Notes: generated by a model from the sequence alone, not told the origin. Shown: positions 15,534 through 24,727, numbered from the stretch's first letter. The stretch is DNA of 64,000 nt from Vreelandella massiliensis (GCF_900155385.1 NZ_LT699745.1:882946-946945); one strand, 5' to 3'. Numbers and translations: made by a program.

Positions 15534-16637
15534 TTACATGCAGGCTTCGATTTCTTCGAGAGACGGCAGGTTGTCGATGGAGCGGCTCATGTTGTACGGC
15601 ACGGTCAGGTCACGCCAGTTCGCGTAGTGCTCCATGTAGCTGATCATGGAGTGGTAGACCTTGGCATGCATCGGATCTTCGCAAGCACCGCGCAGGATCA
15701 CTTCGTTGGTGGCGTCCTGGATGGTCGCAAGATCTTCCTCGCCGAGGGTGGTGATTTCAACACCGTCTTCGCGGAACTTGATTGTCGCATCGGTAGAGGT
15801 GCGCTCAGACCATGAGAGCGACCACGTCATGGTGGCTTCGGCGGCGATTTTCAGAATCTCCCGCGTCTCTTCCGGCAGCGCATCCCAGGCGTCTTTGTTG
15901 ATCATCACGCCGAACACACTGGCGGATTGGTGCCAGCCAGGCGTGGACCAGTAATCGGCCACTTCGGAGAAGCCGGCATTGTAGTCGACGCCCGGCGTGG
16001 AGAACTCACCCGCGTCGATCACGCCACGCTCGATCGCCTGATAGACTTCGCCGCCGGCCAGGGTGACCTGGGAGCCGCCAAGCTTCTCAAGTACGCGGCC
16101 CTGGTCACGGCCGGAGAGGCGCAGACGTTTGCCCTCAAGGTCAGCGATGCTCTCGATCGGCGTGTTACCCATAAAGCCGGATTCGTTGTTGGTAATACCG
16201 TAGGGCAGGTAGACCATGTTGTAGTCGCCGTACACCTCTTGGTAGAGGTCAAAGCCGCCCCACTGCTGAATCCAGTTGAGGTAGTCGACCCCGTTGAACA
16301 AGCTGGTGGTGGTAGCTAGCGGCGAGAACGCCGGGCTGCGGCCAGCCCAGTAACCGGGCCAATCGCCGGCGGCTTGAATCGCTCCGGTTTCGGTGGCGTC
16401 AAACACCTCGGTGCCGGGCATCAGCGTGCCGCCCGCGCGGAAGTTGATTTGTAACTCGTCGCCGGCCAGTTTGTTGACCATATCAACCCAGTGCTGATCG
16501 ATTTTGATCAGATCCAGGTTATCCGGCCAGGTCGTGGTCATGGTCCACTGCTCTTGGGCGTGCGCGGTGGAGGAGAGCGCGGCGAGGGCGATGCCCGCGG
16601 CAAGGCCGGTAACGGCAAATTTGGTCATCTTTGTCAT
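15534..16637 (-). CDS. dctP: TRAP transporter, periplasmic substrate-binding protein (TakP-like)
   Basis: A 367-residue DctP-family receptor with a signal peptide ending near STAHA-QEQW. Segments such as YQAIERGVIDAGEFSTPG and YWSTPGWHQSASVFGV resemble Rhodobacter TakP, which binds alpha-keto acids such as pyruvate. The same branch is often labelled mannitol/chloroaromatic. A 2-oxoacid ligand is thus plausible but unproven. AGGAAG precedes the ATG. It is the first gene of the dctP-dctQ-dctM operon. Its upstream region has two palindromes that could bind a regulator; no regulator gene lies next to it. Confidence 0.9.
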   Translation of the reverse strand: MTKMTKFAVTGLAAGIALAALSSTAHAQEQWTMTTTWPDNLDLIKIDQHWVDMVNKLAGDELQINFRAGGTLMPGTEVFDATETGAIQAAGDWPGYWAGRSPAFSPLATTTSLFNGVDYLNWIQQWGGFDLYQEVYGDYNMVYLPYGITNNESGFMGNTPIESIADLEGKRLRLSGRDQGRVLEKLGGSQVTLAGGEVYQAIERGVIDAGEFSTPGVDYNAGFSEVADYWSTPGWHQSASVFGVMINKDAWDALPEETREILKIAAEATMTWSLSWSERTSTDATIKFREDGVEITTLGEEDLATIQDATNEVILRGACEDPMHAKVYHSMISYMEHYANWRDLTVPYNMSRSIDNLPSLEEIEACM

Positions 16638-16707
16638 TTTAACTTCCTGATGAGGTTGGCGATTAGCGTTATTCGGTTAAGCGATTTTAATCAATGGCTT
16701 GAGGGTT

Positions 16708-16719
16708 AATAACGTTATT
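16708..16719. promoter_or_regulatory. 12-bp palindrome, candidate operator
   Basis: AATAACGTTATT is a perfect palindrome about 70 nt upstream of dctP. It is flanked by an outer inverted pair, TGGCTT (16695-16700) and AAGCCA (16721-16726), with unequal spacers. The binding protein is unknown. Confidence 0.4.
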
Positions 16720-16775
16720 GAAGCCACTACTTGTTGCGAATTGCGCAAGTAGCGCCCTACCGTGCAAACAAATAT

Positions 16776-16789
16776 TTACGTTAACGTAA
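16776..16789. promoter_or_regulatory. 14-bp palindrome, candidate operator
   Basis: TTACGTTAACGTAA is a perfect palindrome about 140 nt upstream of dctP and 240 nt upstream of tmcA. It shares the AACGTTA-type core with the palindrome at 16708, which would fit two sites for one dimeric regulator. Confidence 0.4.
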
Positions 16790-17029
16790 GTTATCTGCCT
16801 GCCATCACGACAACAAATTAGCACAGACGCCCGGCTGCAGCGCAATATCAGTAAAAAATGACGGATCAACGCCGATGCGTAGTGAGAATTTCTTAAAGTC
16901 TATATTTATCAATAAGTTGTATTTATTTAGCGAAGCTTTTATGACGAGGGCTAGGGAGCAAAGCGTTGAAAAATCGATATTTTTACAACCAAAGTCGTAA
17001 GCGTTTGACCAATTTAAAAGCGCCATTTT

Positions 17030-19183
17030 ATGCGCCACGTTAAACGCCCGTTAGGTTTACCCCCCGCGCTGGCTGCGGTGCTTGTGCATAGGCAACGCCT
17101 TGAGCGCCGTGGCTTTCGCCAATGGCTGTGGCTTTCGGGTGAGCCCGCCCATGCCTACCGCGAAGCGCGAAGGCTCTGGAGCGCTCGCAACTGGCAAGCG
17201 CCGCTTTGGGTGGGCAGCTATCAAAAACGCGTACCGGAAAACCCAGAGCTCGCCGCTGATATACCCGTCTTGCCGGCCTCGCAGGCGCGCACGCGGCTAG
17301 GCCAAGAGCATCAGCTGATCATCTTTGATGCCGCAAGCGGCGGGCTAGACCCGGACGCCCTCGGCGCGCTCGGCGGCACGCTGATTCCCGGTGGCCTGCT
17401 GGTACTGATCACCCCGCCCGACTGGGGCAGCGCCCCGGATTGTGATTATCGCCGCCTGGCGGATTACCCCTACGCTTGGGAAACCCTCACGTCCCACTAT
17501 CTGGGGCGGCTTGCCCGCTTGCTGTGTGACGACCCCGGCGTGATTCGCTGGCAAGCAGGGGAGGGGGTGCATTTGCCGCGTTTGCCCGCCGCGCCGCCTC
17601 GCACCAGCCCGCCCACGGACACGGAGTGTCTGAGCGTTGACCAGGCCCAGGCGGTAGCGAGGCTCACCGCGCTTAAGCGCCGCCGCCCGCTGGTGATCAC
17701 CGCCGATCGCGGGCGCGGCAAGAGCGCGGCTTTGGGGATTGCCTGCGCGCGGCTGCTGGGCCAAGGCGTTGAGACGATTTGGGTCACCGCACCGCGACCG
17801 GCTGCCGTGGTGCCGTTATTTGAGCGTGTGGCCGCGCTGTGCCCACTAAGTGAACGGCCCTCATCTCATGAGGTGCGACTCCCCAGCGGGCAGCGTGTGG
17901 CCTTTATCGCCCCGGATGCGCTGAGCGCCGGGGTTGAAAGCGGCGAGCTCGGCGGCGATGGCGGTTATTTGCTGGTGGATGAAGCCGCCGCGATTCCCGC
18001 CGCGCTGCTGGGCCGTTGGCTGAAGGCCTTTCCGCGCATTGCGTTCGCCACCACGGTGCACGGCTATGAAGGCTCGGGGCGCGGCTTTGCGCTGCGCTTT
18101 CGCGACCAGCTTGACCGTCACGCGCCGCAGTGGCGCGAGCTGACCCTTGAGACCCCCATCCGCTGGCGCCAAGGCGACCCGCTGGAGGCGACCCTCAACA
18201 GATTGCTGCTATTAAAAGCGCCGCTGCCGCCGCTCACCCACGCTAGCGGCCCCTCTTGCCGCGTAAGCCAGGCGCGGCTGGCACAGGATGAAACCGCGCT
18301 TGGCGCGCTGTTTGGCTTGCTGGTGCAGTCGCACTACCGCACTTCGCCGGCGGATGTGCGCCAGTTGCTGGACGGCCCGGCGACGCAGATTCGCGTGGCC
18401 GGGCCTATTGATGCGCCGCAGGGCGTGGTGGTGACCCGCCGCGAGGGCGGCTTTGCCCCTGAGCTTGCCGAGCAGGTCGCCCGAGGCGAGCGCCGCCCCC
18501 AAGGGCACTTGTTGGCGCAGTCGCTGGCGGCCCACGGTGGTTGCCGTCGTGCGGTAGAGGCGCATTGGCGCCGGGTGACGCGCATCGCCGTTCACCCCGA
18601 GGCGCGGCGTCACGGCCATGGCCAGGCGTTATTGACGGCGGAGATCGAGGCGGCCCGCGATGAGGGCGCTGACCTTTTTGGGGCCACGTTTGGCGCCGAG
18701 GCTGGGCTTGTGCGCTTCTGGCGCCAAGCGGGGTTTATCCCGGTGCGGGTGGGCATCTCCCGGGATACCGCCACCGGCGAGTTCGCCGTTATGGTGGCCA
18801 GGGCGCTCAGCCCCCGGGGCGAGCGCGTCTTAACCGAGCTGTGCGAGCGCTTTCACGCGGGGCTCTTCAGCCTTTTGCCGTTTGAGCTGCGCGCGCTGCC
18901 CGCTGATGTATTGGTGCAGCTACTGGGTGATGGGCCGCGACGTCGCTTAAGCGCGGTACTACACCAAGACACCATGGATGTGGCGTACGCCCGGCGCGAT
19001 CCACGCCTGGCGCGGGCCGCGCTGCAAGCACTCGCGGTCAACGCCGCCCAGCAAACGCTGACGCCCGCGCAGCAAGAGGCCCTTCTCGGCGTGGCCGGCT
19101 GGGCGTTTCAAAACCGTTTGCTAGCCGAAGGCCACAAGGCTGCCACTGCCGCGCTACGCGAGGCAGTGGCGGCGCTGCTCTAG
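17030..19183 (+). CDS. tmcA: tRNA(Met) cytidine acetyltransferase
   Basis: TmcA makes N4-acetylcytidine at the wobble base of elongator tRNA(Met), using acetyl-CoA and ATP. The 717-residue protein has the N-terminal DUF1726-like domain, a RecD-type helicase domain with Walker A TADRGRGKSA (about 224-233) and Walker B YLLVDEAAAIP, and a GNAT domain with RIAVHPEARRHGHGQALL (about 518-535). A C-terminal tRNA-binding part ends the protein. The length is slightly above that of E. coli TmcA. The ATG at 17030 has no obvious Shine-Dalgarno site. It is monocistronic or co-transcribed with pepD 50 nt downstream. Confidence 0.93.
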   Translation: MRHVKRPLGLPPALAAVLVHRQRLERRGFRQWLWLSGEPAHAYREARRLWSARNWQAPLWVGSYQKRVPENPELAADIPVLPASQARTRLGQEHQLIIFDAASGGLDPDALGALGGTLIPGGLLVLITPPDWGSAPDCDYRRLADYPYAWETLTSHYLGRLARLLCDDPGVIRWQAGEGVHLPRLPAAPPRTSPPTDTECLSVDQAQAVARLTALKRRRPLVITADRGRGKSAALGIACARLLGQGVETIWVTAPRPAAVVPLFERVAALCPLSERPSSHEVRLPSGQRVAFIAPDALSAGVESGELGGDGGYLLVDEAAAIPAALLGRWLKAFPRIAFATTVHGYEGSGRGFALRFRDQLDRHAPQWRELTLETPIRWRQGDPLEATLNRLLLLKAPLPPLTHASGPSCRVSQARLAQDETALGALFGLLVQSHYRTSPADVRQLLDGPATQIRVAGPIDAPQGVVVTRREGGFAPELAEQVARGERRPQGHLLAQSLAAHGGCRRAVEAHWRRVTRIAVHPEARRHGHGQALLTAEIEAARDEGADLFGATFGAEAGLVRFWRQAGFIPVRVGISRDTATGEFAVMVARALSPRGERVLTELCERFHAGLFSLLPFELRALPADVLVQLLGDGPRRRLSAVLHQDTMDVAYARRDPRLARAALQALAVNAAQQTLTPAQQEALLGVAGWAFQNRLLAEGHKAATAALREAVAALL

Positions 19184-19233
19184 CGGCGCGGTCGGCAGGG
19201 CGGTAAAGTAGCCCGGTAAATTTTGGAGCTAAC

Positions 19234-20688
19234 ATGAACGAACACCTTGAAACGCTCGATCCGGCGCCGGTATGGCGCCATTTTCGTACCCTGTGCAACA
19301 CACCGCGTCCCTCCGGTGAAGAGGCGGCGCTGGTGGCCACGCTAGAAGCGTGGGCCGATGCCCAGGGGCTGGCGCACGATCGCGACGCCTTCGGCAATCT
19401 GCGCATCAAAAAGCCGGCGTCGCCCGGCAGCGAAAACGCGCCGGGCGTCATTCTTCAGGGCCACCTGGACATGGTTGCCCAGGCGAATGCCGGCACGCTG
19501 CACGACTTCAGCCGCGACCCGATTCGCACTTACGTCGAAGCGGGCTGGCTGCACGCCGACGGGACCACGCTTGGGGCGGATAACGGCCTTGGCGTGGCGG
19601 CCGCGCTTGCCGTGCTGGAAGATAACACCTTGACCCACGGCCCACTGGAGGCGCTTTTCACCCTGGAAGAGGAGACCTCGATGGGCGGCGCGCTGAATCT
19701 GGCCGAGGGCTGGCTTGAGGGCGCGCGCCTGATCAACCTTGACTCCGAGGAGCGCGGCGAGGTGTACATCGGCTGCGCCGGCGGTAGCGACGTGGTGGTG
19801 GACGCCCAGCTACCCACGGCGGCGATAAGCGCCGAAGAGCGCGGCCTTGAGCTGGCGCTGACCGGGCTTAAAGGGGGCCACTCGGGCATGGATATCCACC
19901 AGCCCCTAGGCAATGCCAACCGCCTGCTGGTGCGCGTGCTGCGTATGCTGGAGCCGCTTGGCGCGCGGCTCGCCGCTTATAGTGGCGGTACTCTGCGTAA
20001 CGCCATCCCCCGTGAGGCGTTTGCCACCGTGGTGCTGCCCTCGGACAGCGTCGAGGCGGCGATGGCGCAGGTGAAAACGCTGGAAGAGACGCTGAGACGC
20101 GAGCAGGGCCGCTTGGATAACGGCTTGACGCTTACGGCGGCGCCTGCGCCTTTTGACGGTGAGGCGTTGACCCATGACGCCAGCGCCATGCTGGTGGCGA
20201 CCCTTCACGCCGCCCCTTGCGGGGTGGAGCGCATGAGCGCCGATGTGCCGGGTGTGGTGGAGACCTCCAACAATTTGGGCGTGGTCAGCCTCAGCGCGGG
20301 GCGCTTTCACCTCTGCGCACTGGTGCGCTCGCTTCACGATAGCGCGGTGACGGCCATGGTGGATCGCTTTCAGGCGCTGTTTGGCCTGATGGGCGCGCGA
20401 GCGCGCGCCGAGCACGGCTACCCAGGCTGGGTGCCCAACCCCGAGGGCGAACTGCTGGCGGCATTTAAAGCCCAGCATGAAAGCCTTTTGCAGCGTGAGC
20501 CGGGGGTCAAGGTGATTCATGCGGGCCTTGAGTGTGGGATTATCGGCAGCAAGTACCCGCACCTGGACATGATCTCGTTTGGGCCTTCGATCCGTGGCGC
20601 CCACTCGCCCGACGAGCGGGTCGAGCTGGCTTCGGTCACGGAGTTCTGGCAGATGCTGAAAGCGCTACTGGCGGCGACGGCGCGCTAA
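19234..20688 (+). CDS. pepD: Aminoacyl-histidine dipeptidase (Xaa-His dipeptidase)
   Basis: A 484-residue M20-family zinc dipeptidase of the PepD/carnosinase-like type, cytoplasmic and broad in substrate. Metal-site motifs are visible: ILQGHLDMV, TLGADNGLGVA, the catalytic TLEEETSMGG and LINLDSEE. Near the end, LECGIIGSKYPHLDMISFGP and GAHSPDERV contain the distal metal-binding His. GGAGC lies just before the ATG. An intrinsic terminator follows the gene at 20719-20745. Confidence 0.93.
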   Translation: MNEHLETLDPAPVWRHFRTLCNTPRPSGEEAALVATLEAWADAQGLAHDRDAFGNLRIKKPASPGSENAPGVILQGHLDMVAQANAGTLHDFSRDPIRTYVEAGWLHADGTTLGADNGLGVAAALAVLEDNTLTHGPLEALFTLEEETSMGGALNLAEGWLEGARLINLDSEERGEVYIGCAGGSDVVVDAQLPTAAISAEERGLELALTGLKGGHSGMDIHQPLGNANRLLVRVLRMLEPLGARLAAYSGGTLRNAIPREAFATVVLPSDSVEAAMAQVKTLEETLRREQGRLDNGLTLTAAPAPFDGEALTHDASAMLVATLHAAPCGVERMSADVPGVVETSNNLGVVSLSAGRFHLCALVRSLHDSAVTAMVDRFQALFGLMGARARAEHGYPGWVPNPEGELLAAFKAQHESLLQREPGVKVIHAGLECGIIGSKYPHLDMISFGPSIRGAHSPDERVELASVTEFWQMLKALLAATAR

Positions 20689-20718
20689 CGGCCACGATCA
20701 CTGCCTGCGGACACACAA

Positions 20719-20745
20719 ACGGCGCCTCTTGAAGGCGCCGTTTTT
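20719..20745. terminator. Intrinsic terminator between pepD and dps
   Basis: The stem ACGGCGCC / GGCGCCGT with a 7-nt loop is followed by TTTTT on the plus strand. It terminates pepD; on the minus strand the trailing T run is weaker but may also serve dps. Confidence 0.82.
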
Positions 20746-20767
20746 CTATCAGCCGGCCGTTTAGGCT

Positions 20768-21244
20768 TCAGTGGCCCAGGTAGGCGTTGAGCATCCACAC
20801 GGTTTTTTCCTGCTCGCGGATGTAGTCGCCCGCTTGCGCCGCGGTGCCTTCGTCGTCGGCATCGGAGGCGAGTGCGAGCACTTCGCGCTGCAGCTCGATC
20901 AGCGCTTGATACCCCTCCAGTACGCCCTTGACGCACGCTTTACCGTCGTGAACGTCTTTATCTTCCTGAATGCGCGAGAGCTTAACGTAGTCGCTATAGG
21001 CGTGTACCGGCTTGTGGCCCAGGGTCAGAATGCGCTCGGCGACTTCGTCGACTTTCATCAGCAGGTCGGTGTAGAACTCCTCAAACTTGGCGTGCAGCTC
21101 GAAGAAGTCGTTGCCCTTCACGTTCCAGTGGTAGCCGCGCACGTTCATGTAGAAAATCTGATAGTTGGCCAGCAAATCGTTGAGCTTTTCCGCGAGCTGG
21201 CTGGCGCTGCCGGTGTGCAGGCCAATGCTATTGGTATCGGTCAT
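20768..21244 (-). CDS. dps: Dps-family DNA-protection ferritin
   Basis: A 158-residue four-helix protein of the Dps/bacterioferritin-comigratory class, which forms a 12-mer that oxidises and stores iron and protects DNA. Ferroxidase residues are visible in YHWNVKG (His) and in the helix FFELHAKFEEFYTDL followed by VDEVAER. The N-terminus is short, without a Lys-rich DNA-binding tail, so direct DNA binding may be weak (inference). AAGGAGG lies 8 nt before the ATG. It is monocistronic. I could not define an OxyR or Fur site in the 164 bp upstream. Confidence 0.93.
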   Translation of the reverse strand: MTDTNSIGLHTGSASQLAEKLNDLLANYQIFYMNVRGYHWNVKGNDFFELHAKFEEFYTDLLMKVDEVAERILTLGHKPVHAYSDYVKLSRIQEDKDVHDGKACVKGVLEGYQALIELQREVLALASDADDEGTAAQAGDYIREQEKTVWMLNAYLGH

Positions 21245-21408
21245 AAAGGGTGCCTCCTTGTCAGTGCCGCGTGTTAGCGGCGGTTGCGGAACATCTCCAG
21301 CATAAAGGGTCTAAGCGCCGTGGTGAAAAAGAGGTTTTGCATGGCGCTTATAGCGTTAGAACATCAGCTTAAGTTGCAGCGTGTTTATGCCGGCGGCCGC
21401 CGGGCTTT

Positions 21409-22545
21409 TCAAGTGCGCGCTGCCTGCCATAGGTAAATAAGGCTTTCGCAGCGCGCTTCCAGCAGCGAGGCGGTGCGCGCCACGGCGTCATTAAGCGCGA
21501 TGGGGCCATCGGCCAGCGCGAAGGCGGCGGTCACGCCCTCGGCGTAACACGCTTGCCAGCCGTCGCCTAAACTCCCCGCGAGCACAATCACCGGTTTGCC
21601 CATTTTGTGCGCCGCGCGGGCGACGCCGATCGGCGTTTTCCCCGCCAGGCTTTGGCCATCGAGGCGGCCTTCGCCGGTGATCACAAGCTCGGCGCGTGCT
21701 AGCCGGTGGGCCATGCCCGCCTGCTGCATGATGATCTCGATGCCGGGCTTAAGGTCGGCGGCGAGAAAGGCGCGCGCGGCAAAGCCCATGCCGCCGGCGG
21801 CGCCGGCGCCGGGCAGTTCGCGGTGATCCACGCCTAGGGTGCGCGCGGTGATGTCGGCAAAATGCGCAAGCGCCCGGTCGAGTTCGGCGACCTCCTCGGG
21901 GGTAGCGCCTTTCTGCGGGCCAAACACGCGGCTTGCGCCGTGGCGGCCGAGCAGCGGATTGTCCACGTCGACGGCGGCTTCCACGTGCAGGCGCGAAAGG
22001 CGCGGGTCAAGGGCGCTTACATCGAGCGTGTCCAACGCGGCTAACGCCGCCCCGCCGGGAGCGAGCGGGCGTTTGTCGCGATCCAGGAGTTTGGCGCCCA
22101 GGGCGGCCAGCATACCGGCGCCGGCATCGTTGGTCGCGCTGCCGCCGAGCAGCAGCAGGGCTTTCTCGGCGCCGGCGTCGAGGGCTTGGCGAAACAGCTC
22201 CCCCGCGCCGTAAGTGGAGTTGATGCGGGCATTGCGTTCATTATCGGCAAGCGCTTGCAAACCGGACGCTTCTGCTAGCTCGATAAACGCGGTACGCTCC
22301 GCTTCAAGCCACCCCCACGCGGCTTGAATAGGGCGCCCCAGCGCGTCGTGCACGTGGGCGTGGCGCTGCTCGGCGCCAGTGGCGGCGATCAACGCCGCCA
22401 GGCTGCCCTCACCGCCATCCGCCAGGGGACAGAGGTCAACGTGCAGGTGGGGCGCGGCGCGTTTTATCCCTCGCGCCATCGCCTCGGCGGCCATTTGGGC
22501 GCTTAGCGCATCTTTGAAACTGTCGGGGCAGAGTAGAATGGACAT
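21409..22545 (-). CDS. Glycerate kinase
   Basis: A 378-residue GarK/GlxK-family kinase that phosphorylates glycerate. The start at MSILLCPDSFKDALSA (ATG 22545) matches the family's conserved N-terminus; the open frame continues 17 codons upstream but without family similarity. Typical motifs are PLADGGEGS, ALLLLGGSATNDAGAG, a GAAGGMGFA glycine-rich loop and VITGEGRLDGQS. The gene is monocistronic and divergent from the DUF1007 gene, with only 33 nt between the start codons, so the two promoters must overlap the coding regions. Whether the product is 2- or 3-phosphoglycerate cannot be read from the sequence. Confidence 0.92.
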   Translation of the reverse strand: MSILLCPDSFKDALSAQMAAEAMARGIKRAAPHLHVDLCPLADGGEGSLAALIAATGAEQRHAHVHDALGRPIQAAWGWLEAERTAFIELAEASGLQALADNERNARINSTYGAGELFRQALDAGAEKALLLLGGSATNDAGAGMLAALGAKLLDRDKRPLAPGGAALAALDTLDVSALDPRLSRLHVEAAVDVDNPLLGRHGASRVFGPQKGATPEEVAELDRALAHFADITARTLGVDHRELPGAGAAGGMGFAARAFLAADLKPGIEIIMQQAGMAHRLARAELVITGEGRLDGQSLAGKTPIGVARAAHKMGKPVIVLAGSLGDGWQACYAEGVTAAFALADGPIALNDAVARTASLLEARCESLIYLWQAART

Positions 22546-22578
22546 GAGGACTCTCTTGCGTAACGAAGGAAACCGAGT

Positions 22579-23253
22579 ATGAAGAGCGTAACCCAAAGCG
22601 CCGCACGGCGCTGCGCCATTGGCGTTGTGGTACTGCTCGCCGGCGGGCTATCGCCCTATCTCTATGCGCACCCGCACGGCTGGGTCGACATAAGCGTGCA
22701 GGTGGTCACAGACGAGGAGGGCCATGCCACGGCGCTGCACCAGACGTGGCGGATGGATCCTTTCTACAGCCTCGTGGTGTTTGAAGAGCTTTCCCAGGGG
22801 GGAGCGGCGAGTTTAGACGCAGGCTTGGATCAGCTTGGCCATGAGATTCGCGACAACTTGGCGGGGCAGCACTACTTCACCGAGGTGCGGCTTAACGGCG
22901 AGCGCCTGGCGCTGGGTGAGGTCGCCGATTACACCGCCCTGCGGCGAGAGGGACGCTTACACTTTATGTTTCGCTTGCCGCTGGCTGAGCCCGCAGCGCT
23001 GGAAGGGCGTAAGCTGACGTATCAAATCTTCGACCCGACGTACTACCTGGAAGTCGTGCATGAAGCCGAGGATAATCAGGTGCGAGACACGGCCCTGACG
23101 CTGCGCGGCGAGCTTGATTGTGCCCTGCGCGTCGAGCCCGCCGACCCTGACCCCGAAGTGGTCATGCAGGCGGCGCTGTTGGATAGAGACGAAACGGGCG
23201 AGCCGGGGCTTGGGCGTTACTTCGCGGAAACCGGGGTGGTGGCATGTCGTTAA
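22579..23253 (+). CDS. DUF1007 family secreted protein
   Basis: A 224-residue protein with a signal peptide (about 1-30, ending near PYLYA) followed by HPHGWVDISVQV, the hallmark start of DUF1007. The His-Pro-His at the mature N-terminus could bind metal. Its function is not established. Members are commonly paired with NicO-type metal permeases, as here: the permease start overlaps this gene by 10 nt. I infer that it helps periplasmic metal handling for that permease. Confidence 0.85.
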   Translation: MKSVTQSAARRCAIGVVVLLAGGLSPYLYAHPHGWVDISVQVVTDEEGHATALHQTWRMDPFYSLVVFEELSQGGAASLDAGLDQLGHEIRDNLAGQHYFTEVRLNGERLALGEVADYTALRREGRLHFMFRLPLAEPAALEGRKLTYQIFDPTYYLEVVHEAEDNQVRDTALTLRGELDCALRVEPADPDPEVVMQAALLDRDETGEPGLGRYFAETGVVACR

Positions 23254-24293
23254 GCGGGCGTCAATGGGGTATTGCATTTGGGCTGATAGTGCTTGCGGCA
23301 GCGTTGGCTTACGCCGTGTCGGCGGGTGCGTTTCAGGCGCTGAGCTATCAACTGTTGGGCTGGCAGCGCGATCTGCACCGGGCGCTAACGCTGACGTTGA
23401 CCGAACTGTCGCAAACGCCCTCGGCGTCGACGTGGATGATGCTGATCGGCGTAAGCTTTGGCTATGGCGTATTTCACGCGGCGGGTCCGGGGCACGGTAA
23501 GGCCGTATTGGCGACGTATCTGGCCTCCCACGGCGGCGCCACCCGCCGAGCGCTGGGGCTCTCGTTTGCCGCCTCAATGCTGCAGGGCGTTACCGCCATC
23601 GCGCTGGTGGTCGTGCTGGTGCATGCCCTGGGGTGGGTGACCCGCCAGGCCATGGGCAGCGTGACGATGGTGGAGCAGGCGAGTTTTCTGCTGGTCGCGC
23701 TACTCGGCGCGTGGCTGTGTCTGCGCGCGTTCAGGCAGCTTCGCGCGGCGTATCGCCCTGCGCCCTTCGTCCGCGTCGATCACCGCCAAGGTCTTTATCT
23801 CCAGGACCCTCAGCGCCAGGACCTTCATCACCCTACGTTTCATCATACTCACGGCGAGGCGTGTGGCTGCGGCGCGGCCCACCATGTGGCGCCCACTCAG
23901 GCGCTGGATTGGCGCACGGCCGCGATGACCGTGGGGGCGATTGGCATGCGCCCATGCAGTGGCGCGGTCTTGATGCTGGGCGCGGCGAGCCTGCTGGGTC
24001 AGTTTGTGCTGGGGGTGGCGGCCGTGGTGGCGATGTCGCTGGGCACGGCGCTGACGGTATCGGCGCTGGCGCTGGCGACGCTGTTTGCCCGCGACTGGGC
24101 CAAACGGCGCTTGGTGAGCCAGCAGCAGCGCCAAAGCGGGCAAAAAGTCGCCGGCTGGCTGGCGCTGACCGGCGGTATCGTGATTGTCGCCTTGGGTGTG
24201 TCATTAAGCGTGACGGGAGCCGCGCAGCCTGCCAGTACGCCCCTGCTGAACGAGCCGTCAGCACGCCAAGAGGCAAACCCACTGAGGGGTTAG
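23244..24293 (+). CDS. NicO/RcnA-family nickel/cobalt (metal) permease
   Basis: A 349-residue inner-membrane protein of the NicO superfamily with about six membrane segments. Family motifs are HAAGPGHGKA (78-87) and GMRPCSGAVLMLG in the second half. A His/Cys-rich loop at about 180-214 (HHPTFHHTHGEACGCGAAHH) is the likely metal-sensing or delivering segment. Translation is coupled to the DUF1007 gene by a 10-nt overlap. RcnA relatives export Ni/Co; the DUF1007 pairing has been linked in other genomes to zinc-regulated sets, so the metal is uncertain. The 3' end overlaps the convergent HIT gene by 4 nt. Confidence 0.87.
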   Translation: MSLSGRQWGIAFGLIVLAAALAYAVSAGAFQALSYQLLGWQRDLHRALTLTLTELSQTPSASTWMMLIGVSFGYGVFHAAGPGHGKAVLATYLASHGGATRRALGLSFAASMLQGVTAIALVVVLVHALGWVTRQAMGSVTMVEQASFLLVALLGAWLCLRAFRQLRAAYRPAPFVRVDHRQGLYLQDPQRQDLHHPTFHHTHGEACGCGAAHHVAPTQALDWRTAAMTVGAIGMRPCSGAVLMLGAASLLGQFVLGVAAVVAMSLGTALTVSALALATLFARDWAKRRLVSQQQRQSGQKVAGWLALTGGIVIVALGVSLSVTGAAQPASTPLLNEPSARQEANPLRG

Positions 24294-24727
24294 GTGTCGT
24301 TCTGGGGAACCAGACTCAGCCCTTCAATCAGTGCCAGCAGTCTGTCACGTACCTCGGCCTGATGGTCGAGGCCATACGTTTCTGGCGTGCCCTTGCCCCA
24401 GACCGGGCCGGGCCACGCCTCGTCGTCGTGATAGCGCACGATGAGATGGACATGCAGCTGGCTGACCACGTTGCCGAGGGTGGCGATATTCATCTTGTCG
24501 CCGTCAAAGCCCGCTTTCATGGCCTCTGCAAGGGCAGAGGCCTCGCGCCAGAGCTGGGTTTGATCATCGGGAGACAGTTCGAACACTTCGCTGACATTGG
24601 GCTGGCGGGGGACCAGCACCACCCAGGGGAAGCGCGTGTCGTTCATGAGCAGCACCCGGCACAGCGGTAGTTCGGTGACCGGGAGGGTGTCCGCTTCCAA
24701 GCGCTTATCCAAGGCGATATCGTGCAT
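24290..24727 (-). CDS. HIT-domain (histidine triad) protein
   Basis: A 145-residue HIT-fold nucleotide hydrolase/transferase. I chose ATG 24727 (AAAGGAA 7 nt upstream) over a 45-codon extension without family similarity. The triad region reads QLHVHLIVR: the first of the three usual histidines is Gln, while the middle, catalytic His is kept. The following YHDDEAWPGPVWG is typical of a bacterial subfamily that carries this Gln naturally. The substrate is unknown. The gene stands alone, convergent with nicO. Confidence 0.85.
   Translation of the reverse strand: MHDIALDKRLEADTLPVTELPLCRVLLMNDTRFPWVVLVPRQPNVSEVFELSPDDQTQLWREASALAEAMKAGFDGDKMNIATLGNVVSQLHVHLIVRYHDDEAWPGPVWGKGTPETYGLDHQAEVRDRLLALIEGLSLVPQNDT

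Larger units (their letters stand above)
16638..17029. other. AT-rich divergent intergenic region, dctP / tmcA
   Basis: About 390 bp without a supportable gene. The region is clearly more AT-rich than its surroundings. It holds the dctP leader, two perfect palindromes listed separately and, on the right, the approach to tmcA. Short open frames across it lack ribosome sites and recognisable products. Confidence 0.6.

Noticed and set aside
21390-21403. 14-bp palindrome CCGGCGGCCGCCGG after the glycerate kinase stop
   Set aside because: No room for a proper loop and no T run on the minus strand; probably GC-rich chance symmetry.
24290-24727. Loss of the first His in the HIT triad
   Set aside because: The catalytic His is kept and the Gln variant is typical of this bacterial subfamily, so it is not an inactivating change.
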